A stretch of 64,000 nt of DNA, taken from assembly GCA_905221605.1 (NCBI GenBank), contig CAJNDS010002389.1, positions 124,001 through 188,000 of the forward strand, given 5' to 3'. Made by a program: the position numbers and the translations under genes. Of this stretch, positions 31,424-42,100 are shown one piece after another (the first letter of the stretch is position 1; each line of letters starts with the position of its first letter). The notes beneath the pieces are model-generated. The model was not told where the DNA came from. It made no database searches and was given only the letters and a program-made list of their open reading frames with translations. This DNA comes from Symbiodinium natans. Its lineage: Eukaryota; Sar; Dinophyceae; Suessiales; Symbiodiniaceae.

Positions 31424-34418
31424 GGGATGGAACCCATTTCATTTTGAGGCGGTTGACATCAGTGGTTTGCAGCTCCCACCAGATGTCACCGTGGGTCTTG
31501 CCCGGCTTTGGGCTGCGGACTCGTTTTGGGACACCAAGGCAGTCTAGTGTCGTGTCAATAGGGCCTTCGGTATAACGGGCCAGCTGCAAAACTGCATACA
31601 TTTCACCCCGAAAAACCGTCTGTGGCCCAGGGACTTGGCCGACGATAGCTCCGACCTGGACATAGTCTTGGCCCTGTTTCTTGCAGGCCACCACTGCGTA
31701 GGCTACCTTCCGGAGTCGCGGGTCCGCCGTGAAGGGGCCACCACTAGCATCTGTGCCATAAACAAGCTCTGGGTCACTGAGGGGCGCTTTGTCAGCCCAT
31801 ATGCCCAAAAAGATGGGATTGTCTTCCTGAGGAGGTGGTACCTGCCATTCAGGTTTGGGCGGGAGGCCCCTGGTCCACAGCGATCTCGGGCCTTGGGCCC
31901 TGCCTTCTTGGAACCATGTTGGCAGTTCCCAGTTCTGGGCTTCCCACCAAGCACAATCCAAGAGCACATGCTCCCAGTCCGCTTCCTGGTGGCACCGGGG
32001 GCACACTTTGACAGCAGAGTTCTGGCTGCACACCAGGGCACCCTGCCAAACACACCTCAGGGCAGCTGCTTTCGTGGTTCGCCCTTCTTTCTTAAAACCC
32101 CCCAACAGTTTCCTCCCTACTGTCCAGTCGATTCCCCCCTTTAGCTCAGGAGCAGCGAGGCCGGTGGCGATGCGGCGGTCTACTTCTTCCTGATAAGTTT
32201 GCTGGAGGAGGTCAAGGACACGACACTCCTGCTGTGGGGTGTGCATGGTGTGCCTGGTGCCCTGGGTGTCCAGCCACTCATCACAGTCTCTAGGCTGCCA
32301 ACCCAGGTCAAGCAGGTATGCAACTGTAGCTGCAAGAGGGCCCTTAACCATTTGCCACCGGCTGCTGGCTTCTTCCAGCTTTTGGACTGTAAGGCCCCAG
32401 GTTCTTTCCAGCAGGTCTTCCTTGCCGGCCCACCTCTTCTTGAGCTGGAACCAGGCTTCAACTTGCTGGACCATCATTGTGCGACCCGGATCCACACTGC
32501 TCAGCCAAGGCAGTCCGGAGCTTCTGTCTCCGGGTGGGCGGCATTCCCTGGGCTTGGTGGCCCCAAGTATAAGGACGGAGGCAACCCCTCCTCTGAAGAG
32601 GCGAACCTTGGCCGGCACACCCGGGACTCTCAGTTGTTTCAACTTCTTCTGCCGTTGGCCCGCTTTGTGCCTGCGGGCTCTTTGCACCTTGACCCTCCGG
32701 ACCCGACCCAGGGCACAGTCCAGGCCTAAATCCTTCATGCTATCACAGATAGCCGGGTCCCCATCTTTGCGCAGCTTCTGTAGCTCCCTTCTGGCTTCTG
32801 CAGTGGTGCACAGGAAGCCTGTCTTCTTCAGGGACAAACGGAGGTCGCTACCTTCCAGAAGCCGGCGAAGGGTTTTGTAACCTTCATAGACCGCAAACGC
32901 TGCCTGCTCAGGATATCGTGCTTCGAAATCCGCTCCAATGTCATCCACCCAGGTGTCTAGGGCGGTGATACTGCGGAGCTGAGCGGCTTCTTGCATTATT
33001 GGCTGGAGGTAAACCCTTGCCATCATTGTTGCGAACGGGCACCCGGCTAGGATGCCCCTCGCAGGGAGGATCCCCTCCGAAAGGAGATCCTCTGCCACGA
33101 GATATCTCGTTCCCCGGTAGACTTGCATGACCAGGAGGGCTATAGCTGGCGGGAAGCCGGTCGCCACTATCCGCTCCTCCAATTTGGTCCAATTAACACT
33201 GTCATAGAAAGTCTGCAGGTCCAACAGGACCGCGCAGGCATGTTTGTTAGCTGCGCGGCTAACCTCTCCTCTCAGGAGTCTCTGCATGCCTGTTTCTAGA
33301 CAAGTGTTACCCGGGGAGGCTTTATCCCATGGGAACCTCTCTGCAGTTTCTCGCATCCATTTCTTGACGACCTGTGCTCTGCAGAAGCACCAAAGCCGAT
33401 AGGTGATGGATGTGAGGGTTATGGGCCTTTCTATGTCAGCATTTTTGGGCAGGAGTGCCACATGGTGCGCCTGCCAGTGCTGCGGCGCCACTCCTGTGGT
33501 TTCAGCCAAGTTCAGGACTTGGGTGAGCTGCTCATAGGCCGGTCCAGGGAGGTTTTTGAGGGCAGCATAGGTGAGCCCATCAAGACCTCCTGCCTTGTCG
33601 GTGACATTCTTGAGGATGGCCTCGAGCACCTCTGCTGTTATTTTGAACAGCGGGGAGGCTTTTGCGGCATCCAGCAGGGTCTGGCCAATCGGGGGGGAAC
33701 ATTCTACCTCTCCCCAAATTGCGACCCACTGCTTCCTCCTGGCTCCTGGGCGCTCTTCGCCTGGGAGGTTTTGGAAGGGCCGATCTAGGACTCTCTCACT
33801 CTTCTTGAGAGAACTATAGAGAGGTCTCATCCCTTTCGCTAATCCCGCTTGGAGCCAGTCCTTGTATTGGGCCTGCTGTTCCTTGGCTCTCTGCATCTGG
33901 AGGGCCGCCTCCTTGTGCCTGGCAACAACACTCAAAGACCGCCACTGTGGTGCTGTTGCTGAACATTGCTGGTACAGTTCAGTGAGGAAGGCAGTACCTT
34001 CAGCAATGTCTTGACAGGCTTGGAGGGTGCCTAGGTCCGGTAGGTGCTGCTGGGAAGCGGGCACTTCTTCCAGGATTCTGGCCATGCGTGCCCACCAGCC
34101 CACTTCAGAGCCTTTGGGGGCAGTGGAAGGGCGCTGCAAGACTAAGGGTCCCCATTGGGCCTGCACACACCAACCTCTGCCAGTCCTCGGTGCTTGTGGC
34201 AGTGCTCCAGGCTGGCCGCCCAGGTCGCCATCTGCCAGGTGCTCTGGTCCTCTTGGGCACAGGTCCTGTCCATTATGGCGAAATGGGAGGGTTGGACCTC
34301 TTGCCATTCTTGGTTTTTGAGGTCTGCTGTGAGTTTCGGGAACTGGGGAAGTTTCCAGCACTTCCATTCGCTGGCACCGTCCTTGACTTTGAGGTGCAAG
34401 GCTGCATGTGGTTTCCAC
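31338..34418 (-). CDS. LINE ORF2: reverse transcriptase and RNase H
   Basis: 1026 open codons. RT spans about residues 265-640: GGLDGLTYAALK (motif 1-2 region), LLDLQTFYDSVNW (motif A, first catalytic Asp, about 33190-33230), GILAGCPFATMMA (motif B) and TWVDDIGADF (motif C, VDD, about 32930-32955). A thumb-like basic region with a later Cys/His cluster (CPRCHQEADWEHVLLDCAWW, about residue 785-805) follows. RNase H begins at YGTDASGG (about residue 886) with GEMYAV and KWVPSH; its last Asp segment is lost to a frame change, so the frame ends in NGRAGPP. The RT copies element RNA at a nicked target, RNase H removes RNA. The N-terminal 60 residues overlap the endonuclease frame and are probably out-of-frame translation. 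Confidence 0.93.
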   Translation of the reverse strand: METTCSLAPQSQGRCQRMEVLETSPVPETHSRPQKPRMARGPTLPFRHNGQDLCPRGPEHLADGDLGGQPGALPQAPRTGRGWCVQAQWGPLVLQRPSTAPKGSEVGWWARMARILEEVPASQQHLPDLGTLQACQDIAEGTAFLTELYQQCSATAPQWRSLSVVARHKEAALQMQRAKEQQAQYKDWLQAGLAKGMRPLYSSLKKSERVLDRPFQNLPGEERPGARRKQWVAIWGEVECSPPIGQTLLDAAKASPLFKITAEVLEAILKNVTDKAGGLDGLTYAALKNLPGPAYEQLTQVLNLAETTGVAPQHWQAHHVALLPKNADIERPITLTSITYRLWCFCRAQVVKKWMRETAERFPWDKASPGNTCLETGMQRLLRGEVSRAANKHACAVLLDLQTFYDSVNWTKLEERIVATGFPPAIALLVMQVYRGTRYLVAEDLLSEGILPARGILAGCPFATMMARVYLQPIMQEAAQLRSITALDTWVDDIGADFEARYPEQAAFAVYEGYKTLRRLLEGSDLRLSLKKTGFLCTTAEARRELQKLRKDGDPAICDSMKDLGLDCALGRVRRVKVQRARRHKAGQRQKKLKQLRVPGVPAKVRLFRGGVASVLILGATKPRECRPPGDRSSGLPWLSSVDPGRTMMVQQVEAWFQLKKRWAGKEDLLERTWGLTVQKLEEASSRWQMVKGPLAATVAYLLDLGWQPRDCDEWLDTQGTRHTMHTPQQECRVLDLLQQTYQEEVDRRIATGLAAPELKGGIDWTVGRKLLGGFKKEGRTTKAAALRCVWQGALVCSQNSAVKVCPRCHQEADWEHVLLDCAWWEAQNWELPTWFQEGRAQGPRSLWTRGLPPKPEWQVPPPQEDNPIFLGIWADKAPLSDPELVYGTDASGGPFTADPRLRKVAYAVVACKKQGQDYVQVGAIVGQVPGPQTVFRGEMYAVLQLARYTEGPIDTTLDCLGVPKRVRSPKPGKTHGDIWWELQTTDVNRLKMKWVPSHVSEEEFLRKVGAENSWRQQVNGRAGPP

Positions 34419-34985
34419 GGGACTGCCCAGGTTGCAGACAGATCCACCAGGGCTTCCAGGCTCCTACTCACCACCCCAAAGTCCAGCTCCGCCCCATGGT
34501 TGCATGTAGCTTCTCCAGTGGCTACCATCCGCCCCCGCATCACCTGAATCAGCGCTGTGTCCTGAACTTCAGTCGGGTCCAGGTTCCAATCCCCCAAGAT
34601 GATCCAGAGCCACCAGAGAGGATAGCACCTCTGCATTCGTGGGACCATTCAGGCCTTCCGTGTCCCTCAGGTAGAGGGACACAATCGTGTAGTCCCACCG
34701 TCTTTTTTGTCTCAGACCCACGGCTGTGTAGCCCGCCCCTTTGCATTGGTAGGTGGCTTTTTGCCACACTCCGCTATTTTTGGGAAAGGCACAAGCAGTG
34801 CCCCCCAACCTTGTGCCCTTGTCCGACAGGGAGGCCGGCTCAGCATAGAGATCCCATCCTAGGGATTGCAGTGTGGCTCGCCTTCCATGCAGCAGTTCCG
34901 GTGTGAGGTGGGTTTCCTGCAGACACACCACCTTGGCTTTGGAGGAGGTCACCCACTCCAACGCCCCGTTGTTGAAACTGGTGAC
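34142..34985 (-). pseudogene. LINE ORF2 APE-type endonuclease, frameshifted
   Basis: Two frames together give an exonuclease-endonuclease-phosphatase domain. The first (34985-34569) has SFNNGALEWV and VVCLQETHL (metal-binding Glu, about 34907-34930). The second (34648-34142) has ILGDWNLDP (about 34574-34600), AELDFGVVS (about 34468-34495) and a closing KPHAALHL His. All the main APE landmarks are present in order. The frame changes near 34600, and again near 34180 before the RT frame. In intact LINEs this domain nicks the target DNA. Confidence 0.85.
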
Positions 34986-35829
34986 ATATGATGCTTAGAT
35001 ACTGGTCAGGCGAGGCGGAAGGTTTAACCTTCTCCTGGCTGGGCTCTTCTGAGTCGGTGCCCTCGCCGTGTGCAAGGTCTTCCTCACGTTCCTGCTGACC
35101 CAGCACCTGTTCCGGTGTCAGGGGTTCCTCACTCTTTGGGAGCTCAGAGGCTATCACCTCCTTTGCCTGTTGGATGGCTTTCCCGGTGACATCCTCTCCT
35201 TGCTCTAGGGCATGCAGGACCATCCTGCACCAACCCCAGGCCAGGGAGTCCTCCGCCATCACCTCCTCTTGGGCTTCGATGAAGCTTAAAAGGGTGGCTT
35301 CCTTCGCCTGGAAGGGGCTCGCTTGGTCTTCCAGGAGGCTGACCACCTCCTGCCATGTCATCTCCGAACCCAAATCTTCTGGGCTACAGAGGGAAGGTAT
35401 CACCTTCTGGGCTTCATCATTACATTGTGGTGGGGGGGGGCCTTGGGTAACCAGAGGGTTCCCATCAGGGTTCACCTCCCACAGTGGCTTCATTTGTTCG
35501 CCGTCTGCTGGTGCCTCATCATCTGTAAGGTCCAGCTTGAAAAACTTTGGCCCTGTGATCGGAACGCTTTCTGGCGACTCCTTTCCAGGCCGACAAAAGT
35601 GGCTGGGCTTCTGCCAGCCTTGCTCACAACCACTGCTATCTGCAGTAAGTTGTTTCCCCAAGGCCTCCCTCAATCTTTTCCCATGTAGATTGATGTGAGC
35701 ACCTCGCTTGTAATAGTCAGCACATGCAACTAGGAACTGCTGGGCAGTTCGCAGCATGTGTTCCAGCCCTGGGCTGGGGTCGCACATTGGCTCTGTGGGG
35801 CCCTTGCTTTGGGGCTCCAGGCCCCACAC
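34986..35829 (-). CDS. LINE acidic linker ORF
   Basis: An open frame of about 280 codons between ORF1 and the endonuclease, starting MWGLEPQSKG and rich in Glu, Asp, Gln and Pro, with no recognised domain. A conserved-looking patch (LEHMLRTAQQFLVACADYYK) lies near its start. It could be the N-terminal extension of ORF2 or the C-terminal part of ORF1; the endonuclease frame begins just beyond a one-base shift near 34980. Confidence 0.6.
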
Positions 35830-35838
35830 GCCGAGTCC

Positions 35839-36748
35839 CTAGGCCACCGGGCCCAACCCCGGCGGGGCATTGGCATTGCCGGGAGGCATCCCCTCCTGGG
35901 TTTGCTCCTCGAGGCCTGGAGGGGTGGGGCCCTCCTGTGTGCGACGCCTCTTTGCTTCTCTCTCCGCTTTAATTTCATGGAGTTTCTTCTCTTGCTCCTC
36001 GTTGAGGCTTACCCCCAGCTCATGGAGGATGCTGTCGACCTCCATGTCCGCAGCGGATTCGCAGAAGACTTTCTCTTTGAGCAGGCCTGAGCTTGCTTCG
36101 ACTGCCTTTTGTGCCCTCTCAGCCTGCTCATTCAGCACGATCATTTCTTGTAGAAGCTGCCTTAATGACTCCTTCGCCATGTCGATGCGCTTCTGCAGGC
36201 CAATCTTTTGATCAGCAATGTGCTTGAGCTTGCCAGCTGCGCTTTGCCAGCTCTGGCTGGCCTGGCTTGCAGCTTGGGAGGGCGTCACCTCCTGGCTGGC
36301 CTTGAGGCCCTTCAGGTAGGCTTTGACCTCCTCCGGCAGGGCGGCTTCATGCTTCTGGCACAGGTCTGTGAGGTCGTCCACCTCTTCCTTGACCTGTGCC
36401 TTGGGTGGTCTGTACCGCCTCCTGGAGGTTCTTTTGCACCTCTTCAGGCACATTGTCCCATGCCACTCCAAGGGCTTGCAGGACCTTGTTCGGCAGTGGT
36501 GTCTTCGGAGGCTTGGGCTTCTTTGGCGGCTGCCAGTAAGCTGCCTCAGCCACTGTGGGCCATTGTGGCTTCCACTGGCTCCAGTTCTGTCTCGCCTTTC
36601 GAATGCTGTTTGCCCAGGGCGTTCTGCATTTCTTGCAGAGCATGTGCGGCTGAGCCTTGTCCGCCCAAATCCATCCTGTGCAGCTTTGGCCACTGCAACA
36701 GATGTACTCGCGGGGGGCCATGGCTAAGAGGAAGGCACCTCTGGGCAA
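35839..36748 (-). pseudogene. LINE ORF1: zinc motif and coiled coil, one frameshift
   Basis: The first frame (36748-36347) starts MPRGAFLLAMAPREYICC and shows CSGQSC, then CKKC, a CxxxxC/CxxC zinc ribbon-like module, followed by a Trp/Pro/Lys-rich region. The second frame (about 36420-35839) continues with a long Gln/Ala/Glu helix region (KLKHIADQKIGLQKRIDMAK) expected to form a coiled coil, and ends in a Pro/Gly-rich tail (NAPPGLGPVA). ORF1 proteins of LINEs bind element RNA and multimerise through coiled coils. The frame change near 36410 breaks this copy. The start is about 80 bp after the SL relicts, a short 5' leader. Confidence 0.7.
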
Positions 36749-36825
36749 ACTGTCCTAGGCTGGCTACCAGGCTAGGAAGGCTGAGACCTCCGAAACTTCC
36801 CTCAGGCTACTCCTTGGGCCGAAAA

Positions 36826-36854
36826 CTTGAGCCAAATGGCTTGAGCCAAAATGG
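36826..36854 (-). other. Two truncated spliced-leader relicts in tandem
   Basis: Immediately 3' (minus) of the complete SL are a 15-nt relict, CCATTTTGGCTCAAG (36840-36854), and a 14-nt one, CCATTTGGCTCAAG (36826-36839), with one T lost. Such nested relicts are the known trace of repeated trans-splicing onto, and reinsertion of, the same transcript. Confidence 0.92.
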
Positions 36855-36876
36855 CTTGAGCCAAAATGGCTACGGA
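36855..36876 (-). other. Complete dinoflagellate spliced leader sequence
   Basis: All 22 bases match the conserved dinoflagellate SL (first base T, an allowed variant). The next bases are a relict SL, not a GT donor with an Sm site, so this is an SL copied into the genome at the 5' end of a retroposed mRNA, not an SL RNA gene. Confidence 0.95.
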
Positions 36877-36883
36877 GGGGGGG

Positions 36884-36914
36884 GTTCGAACCTGGGTTCA
36901 ACCCAGGTTCGAAC
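36884..36914. repeat. Perfect 31-nt palindrome next to the SL
   Basis: A 15-bp stem beginning GTTCGAACCTGGGTT with a single-base centre forms a perfect inverted repeat, 8 bp from the outer edge of the SL and preceded by a G run. A similar, less perfect structure next to poly-C lies at about 39017-39047. Confidence 0.9.
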
Positions 36915-36929
36915 TCTTTTCCTTTAAAA

Positions 36930-37225
36930 ATGGAGTTCGAACCTGGGTTCAACCTGGGTTCGAACTAATTGAAGGGTGTGAGTTGTTCTGGGGTTCTCTG
37001 AACCTGGGTTTAAACCTGGGTTAAACCCAGGTTTGTTGAATCCAAGTTCAACTCAGGTTGAACCCGGGTTGAACCTGGGTTGAACCTGGGTTTGAACATG
37101 GTTGAACCCGGGTTGAACCCAAGTTAAACCCAGGTTGAATTCAGGTTGAACCTGGGTTCAATTCGAAACCTAGGTTGAACCTGGGTTGAACTTGGGTTGA
37201 ACCTGGCTTGAACCTGGGTTGTTCA
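36930..37225. repeat. AACCTGGGTT palindromic repeat tract
   Basis: Many copies of an 11-bp unit, cctgggttgaa, in both orientations (AACCTGGGTT and AACCCAGGTT). The family returns at 37785-37835 and 38775-38965, flanking the duplicated block between them. It is short-palindrome satellite-like DNA without coding value. Confidence 0.9.
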
Positions 37226-38730
37226 ATCTTGAAAGGGGACGAGACTGTTTTTTGTTTCTTAAAGCAAAAAGAGGAGAAGAGAATTTATTCTAAATTCCAC
37301 GAGGAGAAGGGAGAAGGGAATTTATTCTAAATTCTACCCCCCTCGAATTTCTCGAATCTTCTTTTGTTTTTTGTATTTCCTTATTCGAAAATCAGAGGAG
37401 TAGAGACGAGACAGTTGTTGTTTTTGAAAGTAAAGAGCGGGGGGGTTGGGGGGGGCGCAGCCCCCCCCATTTTGCCTGTTGTGAATAGGGGGGCTTAAGG
37501 GGGGCTTAAGGGGGGGTTTCAGGGGGGACTTAAAGGGGGGCTTGAAGGGGCTTAAAGGGGGCGTAAAGGGAGGCTTGAAGGGGGCCTTGAAGAGGGCTTA
37601 AAGGGGGGTCTTAAGGGGGGGCTGAAAGAAGATGAGAGAAGGGATTTACTCTAAATTCCACCCCCCTCGAATCTTGTTTTATTTTTTGGATTTCATTATT
37701 CGAAGCCAGAGAAGTGAGACTTTAAACATTACCTTCTCTTCAAGAAAAGAGAGAAGGAAATTTAGTCTAAATTCCGCCCCCTTCAACCTGGGTTGAACTT
37801 GGGTTGAACCTGGCTTGAACCTGGGTTGTTCAATCTTGAAAGGAGACGAGACTGTTTTTTGTTTCTTAAAGCAAAAAGAGGAGAAGAGAATTTATTCTAA
37901 ATTCCACCCCCCTCGAATGTTCTTTTGTTTTTCGTATTTCATTCTTCGAAAACTCAGAGGAGAAGGGAGAAGGGACTTTATTCTAAATTCTACCCCCCTC
38001 GAATTTCTCGAATCTTCTTTTGTTTTTTGTATTTCCTTATTCGAAAATCAGAGGAGTAGAGACGAGACAGTTGTTGTTTCTAAAAGTAAAGAGCGGGGGG
38101 GTTGGGGGGGGCGCAGCCCCCCCCATTTTGCCTGTTGTGAATTGGAAAGAGGGGAGAAGAGAGAAAGGACTTTAGTCTAAATTTCACCCCCCTCAAATCT
38201 TGTTTTGTTTTTGTATTTCATTGTTCAAAACTCAGAGGAGTAGAGACGAGATTGTTTTTGTTTTAAGAAGTAAAGAGCGGGGGGGTTGGGGGTGGGACGG
38301 CGGGGAAAGGGGGCTTAAATGGGGCTTAAAGGGGGAGCTTAAGGGGGGGCTTAAGGGGGGCTTAAGGGGGGGCTTAAGGGGGGCTTAAGGGGGGGTTTCA
38401 GGGGGGGCTTAAAGGGAGGCTTGAAGGGGCTTAAAGGGGGCGTAAAGGGAGGCTTGAAGGGGGCCTTGAAGAGGGCTTAAAGGGGGTCTTAAGGGGGGGG
38501 GGCTGAAAGAAGATGAGAGAAGGGATTTACTCTAAATTCCACCCCCCTCGAATCTTGTTTTATTTTTTGGATTTCATTATTCGAAGCCAGAGAAGTGAGA
38601 CTTTAAACATTACCTTCTCTTCAAGAAGAGAGAGAAGGAAATTTAGTCTAAATTCCGCCCCCTTCAAATCTTGTTTTATTTTTCTATTTGTTTTTTAGAT
38701 TTCATTATTCGAAATTAGAGAAGTGAGGGG
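37226..38730 (+). repeat. Duplicated GAGAAG/TTTATTCTAAATTCC block with GGGCTTAA tracts
   Basis: Bases 37226-37785 recur at 37828-38665 with an internal extra copy of about 280 bp. Each unit has gaatttattctaaattcca, cccccctcgaat, a T-rich stretch, ggagtagagacgagac and then gggggggcttaagg tracts. At least five sub-units can be seen. The block lies directly outside the LINE 5' end. Confidence 0.88.
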
Positions 38731-38969
38731 GGTCTTAAGGGGGAGGCTTATCGGGGGTTTAAAGGGGGGCTTAAAGGTCGAACCTGGGTTGAGCCTGGGT
38801 TGAACCCGGATTCAACCCAGGTTGAACCCAGGTTGAACCTGGATTCTGACCCGGGTTCTGAACCCGGGTTGAACCCAGGTTGAACCTGGGTTGAACCTGG
38901 GTTGAACCCAGGTTGCACCTGGGTTGAACCCAGGTTGAACCCAGGTTAAACCCAGGTTCTCGATGTTGT

Positions 38970-38976
38970 TGTTCCC

Positions 38977-39009
<33 letters not shown>

Positions 39010-39065
39010 AGGGCCGGGAGTTCGAACCTGAGTTGACCCCAGGTTCGAACCCCCCCCCCCCCGAA
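38970..39065. repeat. Poly-C runs and TTCGAA hairpin
   Basis: A C run of about 30 bases (38977-39007) and a second of about 12 bases (about 39050-39062) bracket a gttcgaacc-type hairpin, mirroring the arrangement beside the SL at 36876-36914. Confidence 0.85.
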
Positions 39066-39106
39066 CCTTGCTCGCTTTCCTGGTGGCAAACCTCGAGCGA
39101 CGTGGC

Positions 39107-39128
39107 CTTGAGCCAAAGGGACTACGGA
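39107..39128 (-). other. Possible diverged spliced-leader copy
   Basis: A 22-base minus stretch matches the SL at 19 of 22 positions, including the first seven bases and the final TTTGGCTCAAG, with changes at positions 8, 10 and 11. It sits next to the second poly-C/TTCGAA hairpin, as the true SL does at 36855. It could mark the 5' end of another decayed retroposed transcript. Confidence 0.5.
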
Positions 39129-42100
39129 CCCTCAAAAAGGCTTGAGCAAGTTTATTAAAGCGAAGCCTTAAACAAAAACGAAAAAATAATTTCAAATAAC
39201 AAGACCGACTTGTTTGGCAGGGAATTTTAGCCGTGCTTCAGCACCCGCTGGAAGGTTTGGGTTTTCAGGTTGGGTTTGACCTTTGGAGCTTAAGAACTTC
39301 AGTTCCAGCTCAAGCACCCGCTAAACTGTTCCTTTGCTTCTTGATGTTTCGGAAACTTTGGATCCTGCTTTAACCACGCGCAGGTCCGTTCATGCTGGCT
39401 TTGGCTTTTGTGCTTGAGGCCCCTCTTTCTTGTCAAGACATGGCTGCACGCCACGCGCCACTTGCTCCCAAACCAAGAAAACGGACAGACAAGACACTGC
39501 TGGAAAACAAGCGTAGAGTTGAAGCACTTAAACTGGGCGTTGAAGATCCCTTGTAAACGATTACCCACACAAGTGCGCTTGACATGCCCCATTTTAGAAA
39601 GACGTTACTGGCATCAGTTTGAATATTCTGCTGGGTAGCTGGCCAAGCATTGAAGAACTAAGGTCTCGTGTAACCGATCAACATCAGGAAGGCATCCGCA
39701 ATTTCAAGAAATGCCAGAATCCGAATTCCAACAACAAAGAACTCTGCCCGTGGAAGGACAAGTTAAAACGGCCTTGTGTGCTTAGCAACCCACCTTCAAC
39801 ATACCCATGCCATCGGCGAAATTTACTACTTTGTGGATTCTGGCTGGCCATTGCAGCGCACACTCCACTGCTTTCAAACGTTGCTCAAACGAAAATTGCG
39901 AAAATACATCTCTGGAGTTCCCTGTTCCCAGACTTAAGTCTCTGCACGTAGAAACTCAGTCTTTCCTACAGTCTTTGCCCTCGACCTCTCCGATCCAAGT
40001 TGCGTCGTTCATAAGCTTCGAGGCGACCAATTGGCAGAACATGTGTTAGACTTACACACACAAACAAGGCAGCGCAGCTGGAGTGGAGACGGGATATGTT
40101 TGGAGTCAATATCTAAGCCTGAGTTTTGTGGCATCAGACTGCGCCCTTTCATGACCACTGCGTCTGGAAGGCATTTTAAGGTACCTGCCGACGGCGGTTT
40201 TAATGCTGTTCGCACAGTTCGCAACCCGTATACAGAAGAAAGGCACCAATCTGTGTCAGGCGAAGGAAAGTGTCTTAAAACAGAAGAGGGGCACTTTGGA
40301 AGCGGCGCTTGAGTTATGTGGGATTACACTCTCAGGTGTGATGTGCGCACTCTCAGTGCTGCAGCGTGGCATTCCAAGTGTCAGTCAAATTTTGAACCTT
40401 CCTCTGACTCGGCTGTGCCGTGCAACAAAAGAGCAAGGAGCGTGAATCCTGAATTATAATGTGAATGTTTTGCTCTTTTATATTTACGGATGTGAAGTGA
40501 GTTTGAATACGTTATGGATGACATGGTCCAAAAGCATACGTTCATGCTTGCATGACGCTGTTTTATAGACATGTCAAACAAAAGCAGGGTGCTTTTGGTC
40601 CTTAACGTTTTTCCGCCAGGTCGCATGTTGATTTGGGAAGATTTTATTGTTTATGTGAGCATGTTGTTTTTTTTGCATGGGCAAGATTTAGGCTCACGCG
40701 AGAAGTGAGGCAAAATGTTTCTCCCACCCAACCCGCCCTTGGGGTGACATGCGTACATCAGTTGTACACTCCAGTCATGTGGCATTACACTCTCGGTGTG
40801 ATGTGAGCACTCTCAGTGCTGCAGCGTGGCACTCCCAGTGTCAGTTAACTTTTGAACCTTCCCCTGACTCGGCTGTGCCGTGCAACAAGAGCAAGGAGCG
40901 TGAATCCTGAATTATAATGTGAATGTTTTGCTGTTTTAATATTCACGGATTTAAAATACGTTATGGATGACATGGTCTATAAGTAGTCTTTGAATGTTTC
41001 GAAATTTCCATTACCGTTTGGTTTGGCCATGGCTTCTTGTCTCGGGTGCTGACCACCAGGCGACCATGTGGATAGATGTTTTTGTGATGTTTGAAACAGA
41101 ATCGCTGACGTTTGGCTCTCGCAGCTCTCACACTCACACAGCAACCTGCTAGCTTGCTTAGTATGTGCTTTGTTACGTTTCAGTTGTGCTTGTCCGCACC
41201 AACTTCTTTCGGCACAAACCCTCGTATTGCATTTGCAAGAGACACCGCAGTTCACATTGTTGCGTACCGTCCGGTGCACATGGCGCTTGATTGAGGTGGC
41301 CTTCTTTGTGTGCTTGTGTCAAGGAATTTGGAAGCTTGGAGGCATGGCCGTTTCACTGGACATGCGCGCTGCAAATGGCAGCTGCGGCCTTGGTATAGAC
41401 TTGTGAAGGTTGGACGTATTCTGATAATCTGATGAGCGACATGGTGCGAGTTGCGTGTAGCATCGTTCGGGTTGCCATGCCAAGTTTCAGCCGACAGTCC
41501 TTAAACAAACACCACAGTCTCTCTCATGCCGGCGCACGCCAAACTCATTCACTGGCGCATTGCAAAACGCAACGGAAGTGCTATCCGGTGCTGTGTGGTG
41601 CCAATGTTCATCAAGCCAATAAGTTTCTCCCTCGAACATGTTTTATCCAATCTCTCTGAAATTTGTTTCTCTCTCTCTCTGTGCCATGAGCATTCAGGTC
41701 CGCAAGAACCGGAGGAGGTCATCATGCGGCTTTCAGATTGGCTTTCCTGTGAGGCCATGGAGAAGTTGCCTTAAGGTTCGTGTCTGTGTCTGGGGTTGCA
41801 AAAGCCGAGGATAGAGGAACATCATGGAGCATCCGTAGTTGGTGCAATCATCGCCCAGTGACCCAAAGGGATTCTCCACTCTTGGGATGGAAGCCCCTCC
41901 CTGGGCATCCTGATACAGCTTTGCGAATTTGAGCCCTCAAGGCTTGTTCCTTTAAAATCCGGGGGCCTCACATGCGAAATCTGCGCTGCCTCCAAGCAAC
42001 TGCTGTGGGAGGCAAGAGCATGTGGCCGCAACATCTTCTGCTGGACATGACAGCTCAAGACGGACATACAGCATGCAACCGCAGCAAAGGTCAGATCGGA

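Larger units (their letters stand above)
30060..36876 (-). mobile_element. APE-type LINE retrotransposon with spliced-leader 5' end, degenerate
   Basis: Read on minus from 36876, the order is: complete SL plus two SL relicts, ORF1 (zinc motif and coiled coil), an acidic linker ORF, APE endonuclease, reverse transcriptase, RNase H, a C-terminal Cys/His motif, and a 3' region with a 150-bp repeat. That is the order of a full-length non-LTR element. Frame changes near 36410, 34980, 34600, 34180, 31350 and 31080 make this copy inactive. The 3' limit is approximate; no poly-A tail or target-site duplication was identified. Confidence 0.88.

Noticed and set aside
32199..32880. Plus ORFs of 176 and 213 codons
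   Set aside because: They are antisense to the LINE reverse transcriptase.
36855..36876. SL RNA gene
   Set aside because: The SL is followed by another SL relict instead of a GT splice donor and Sm-binding site.
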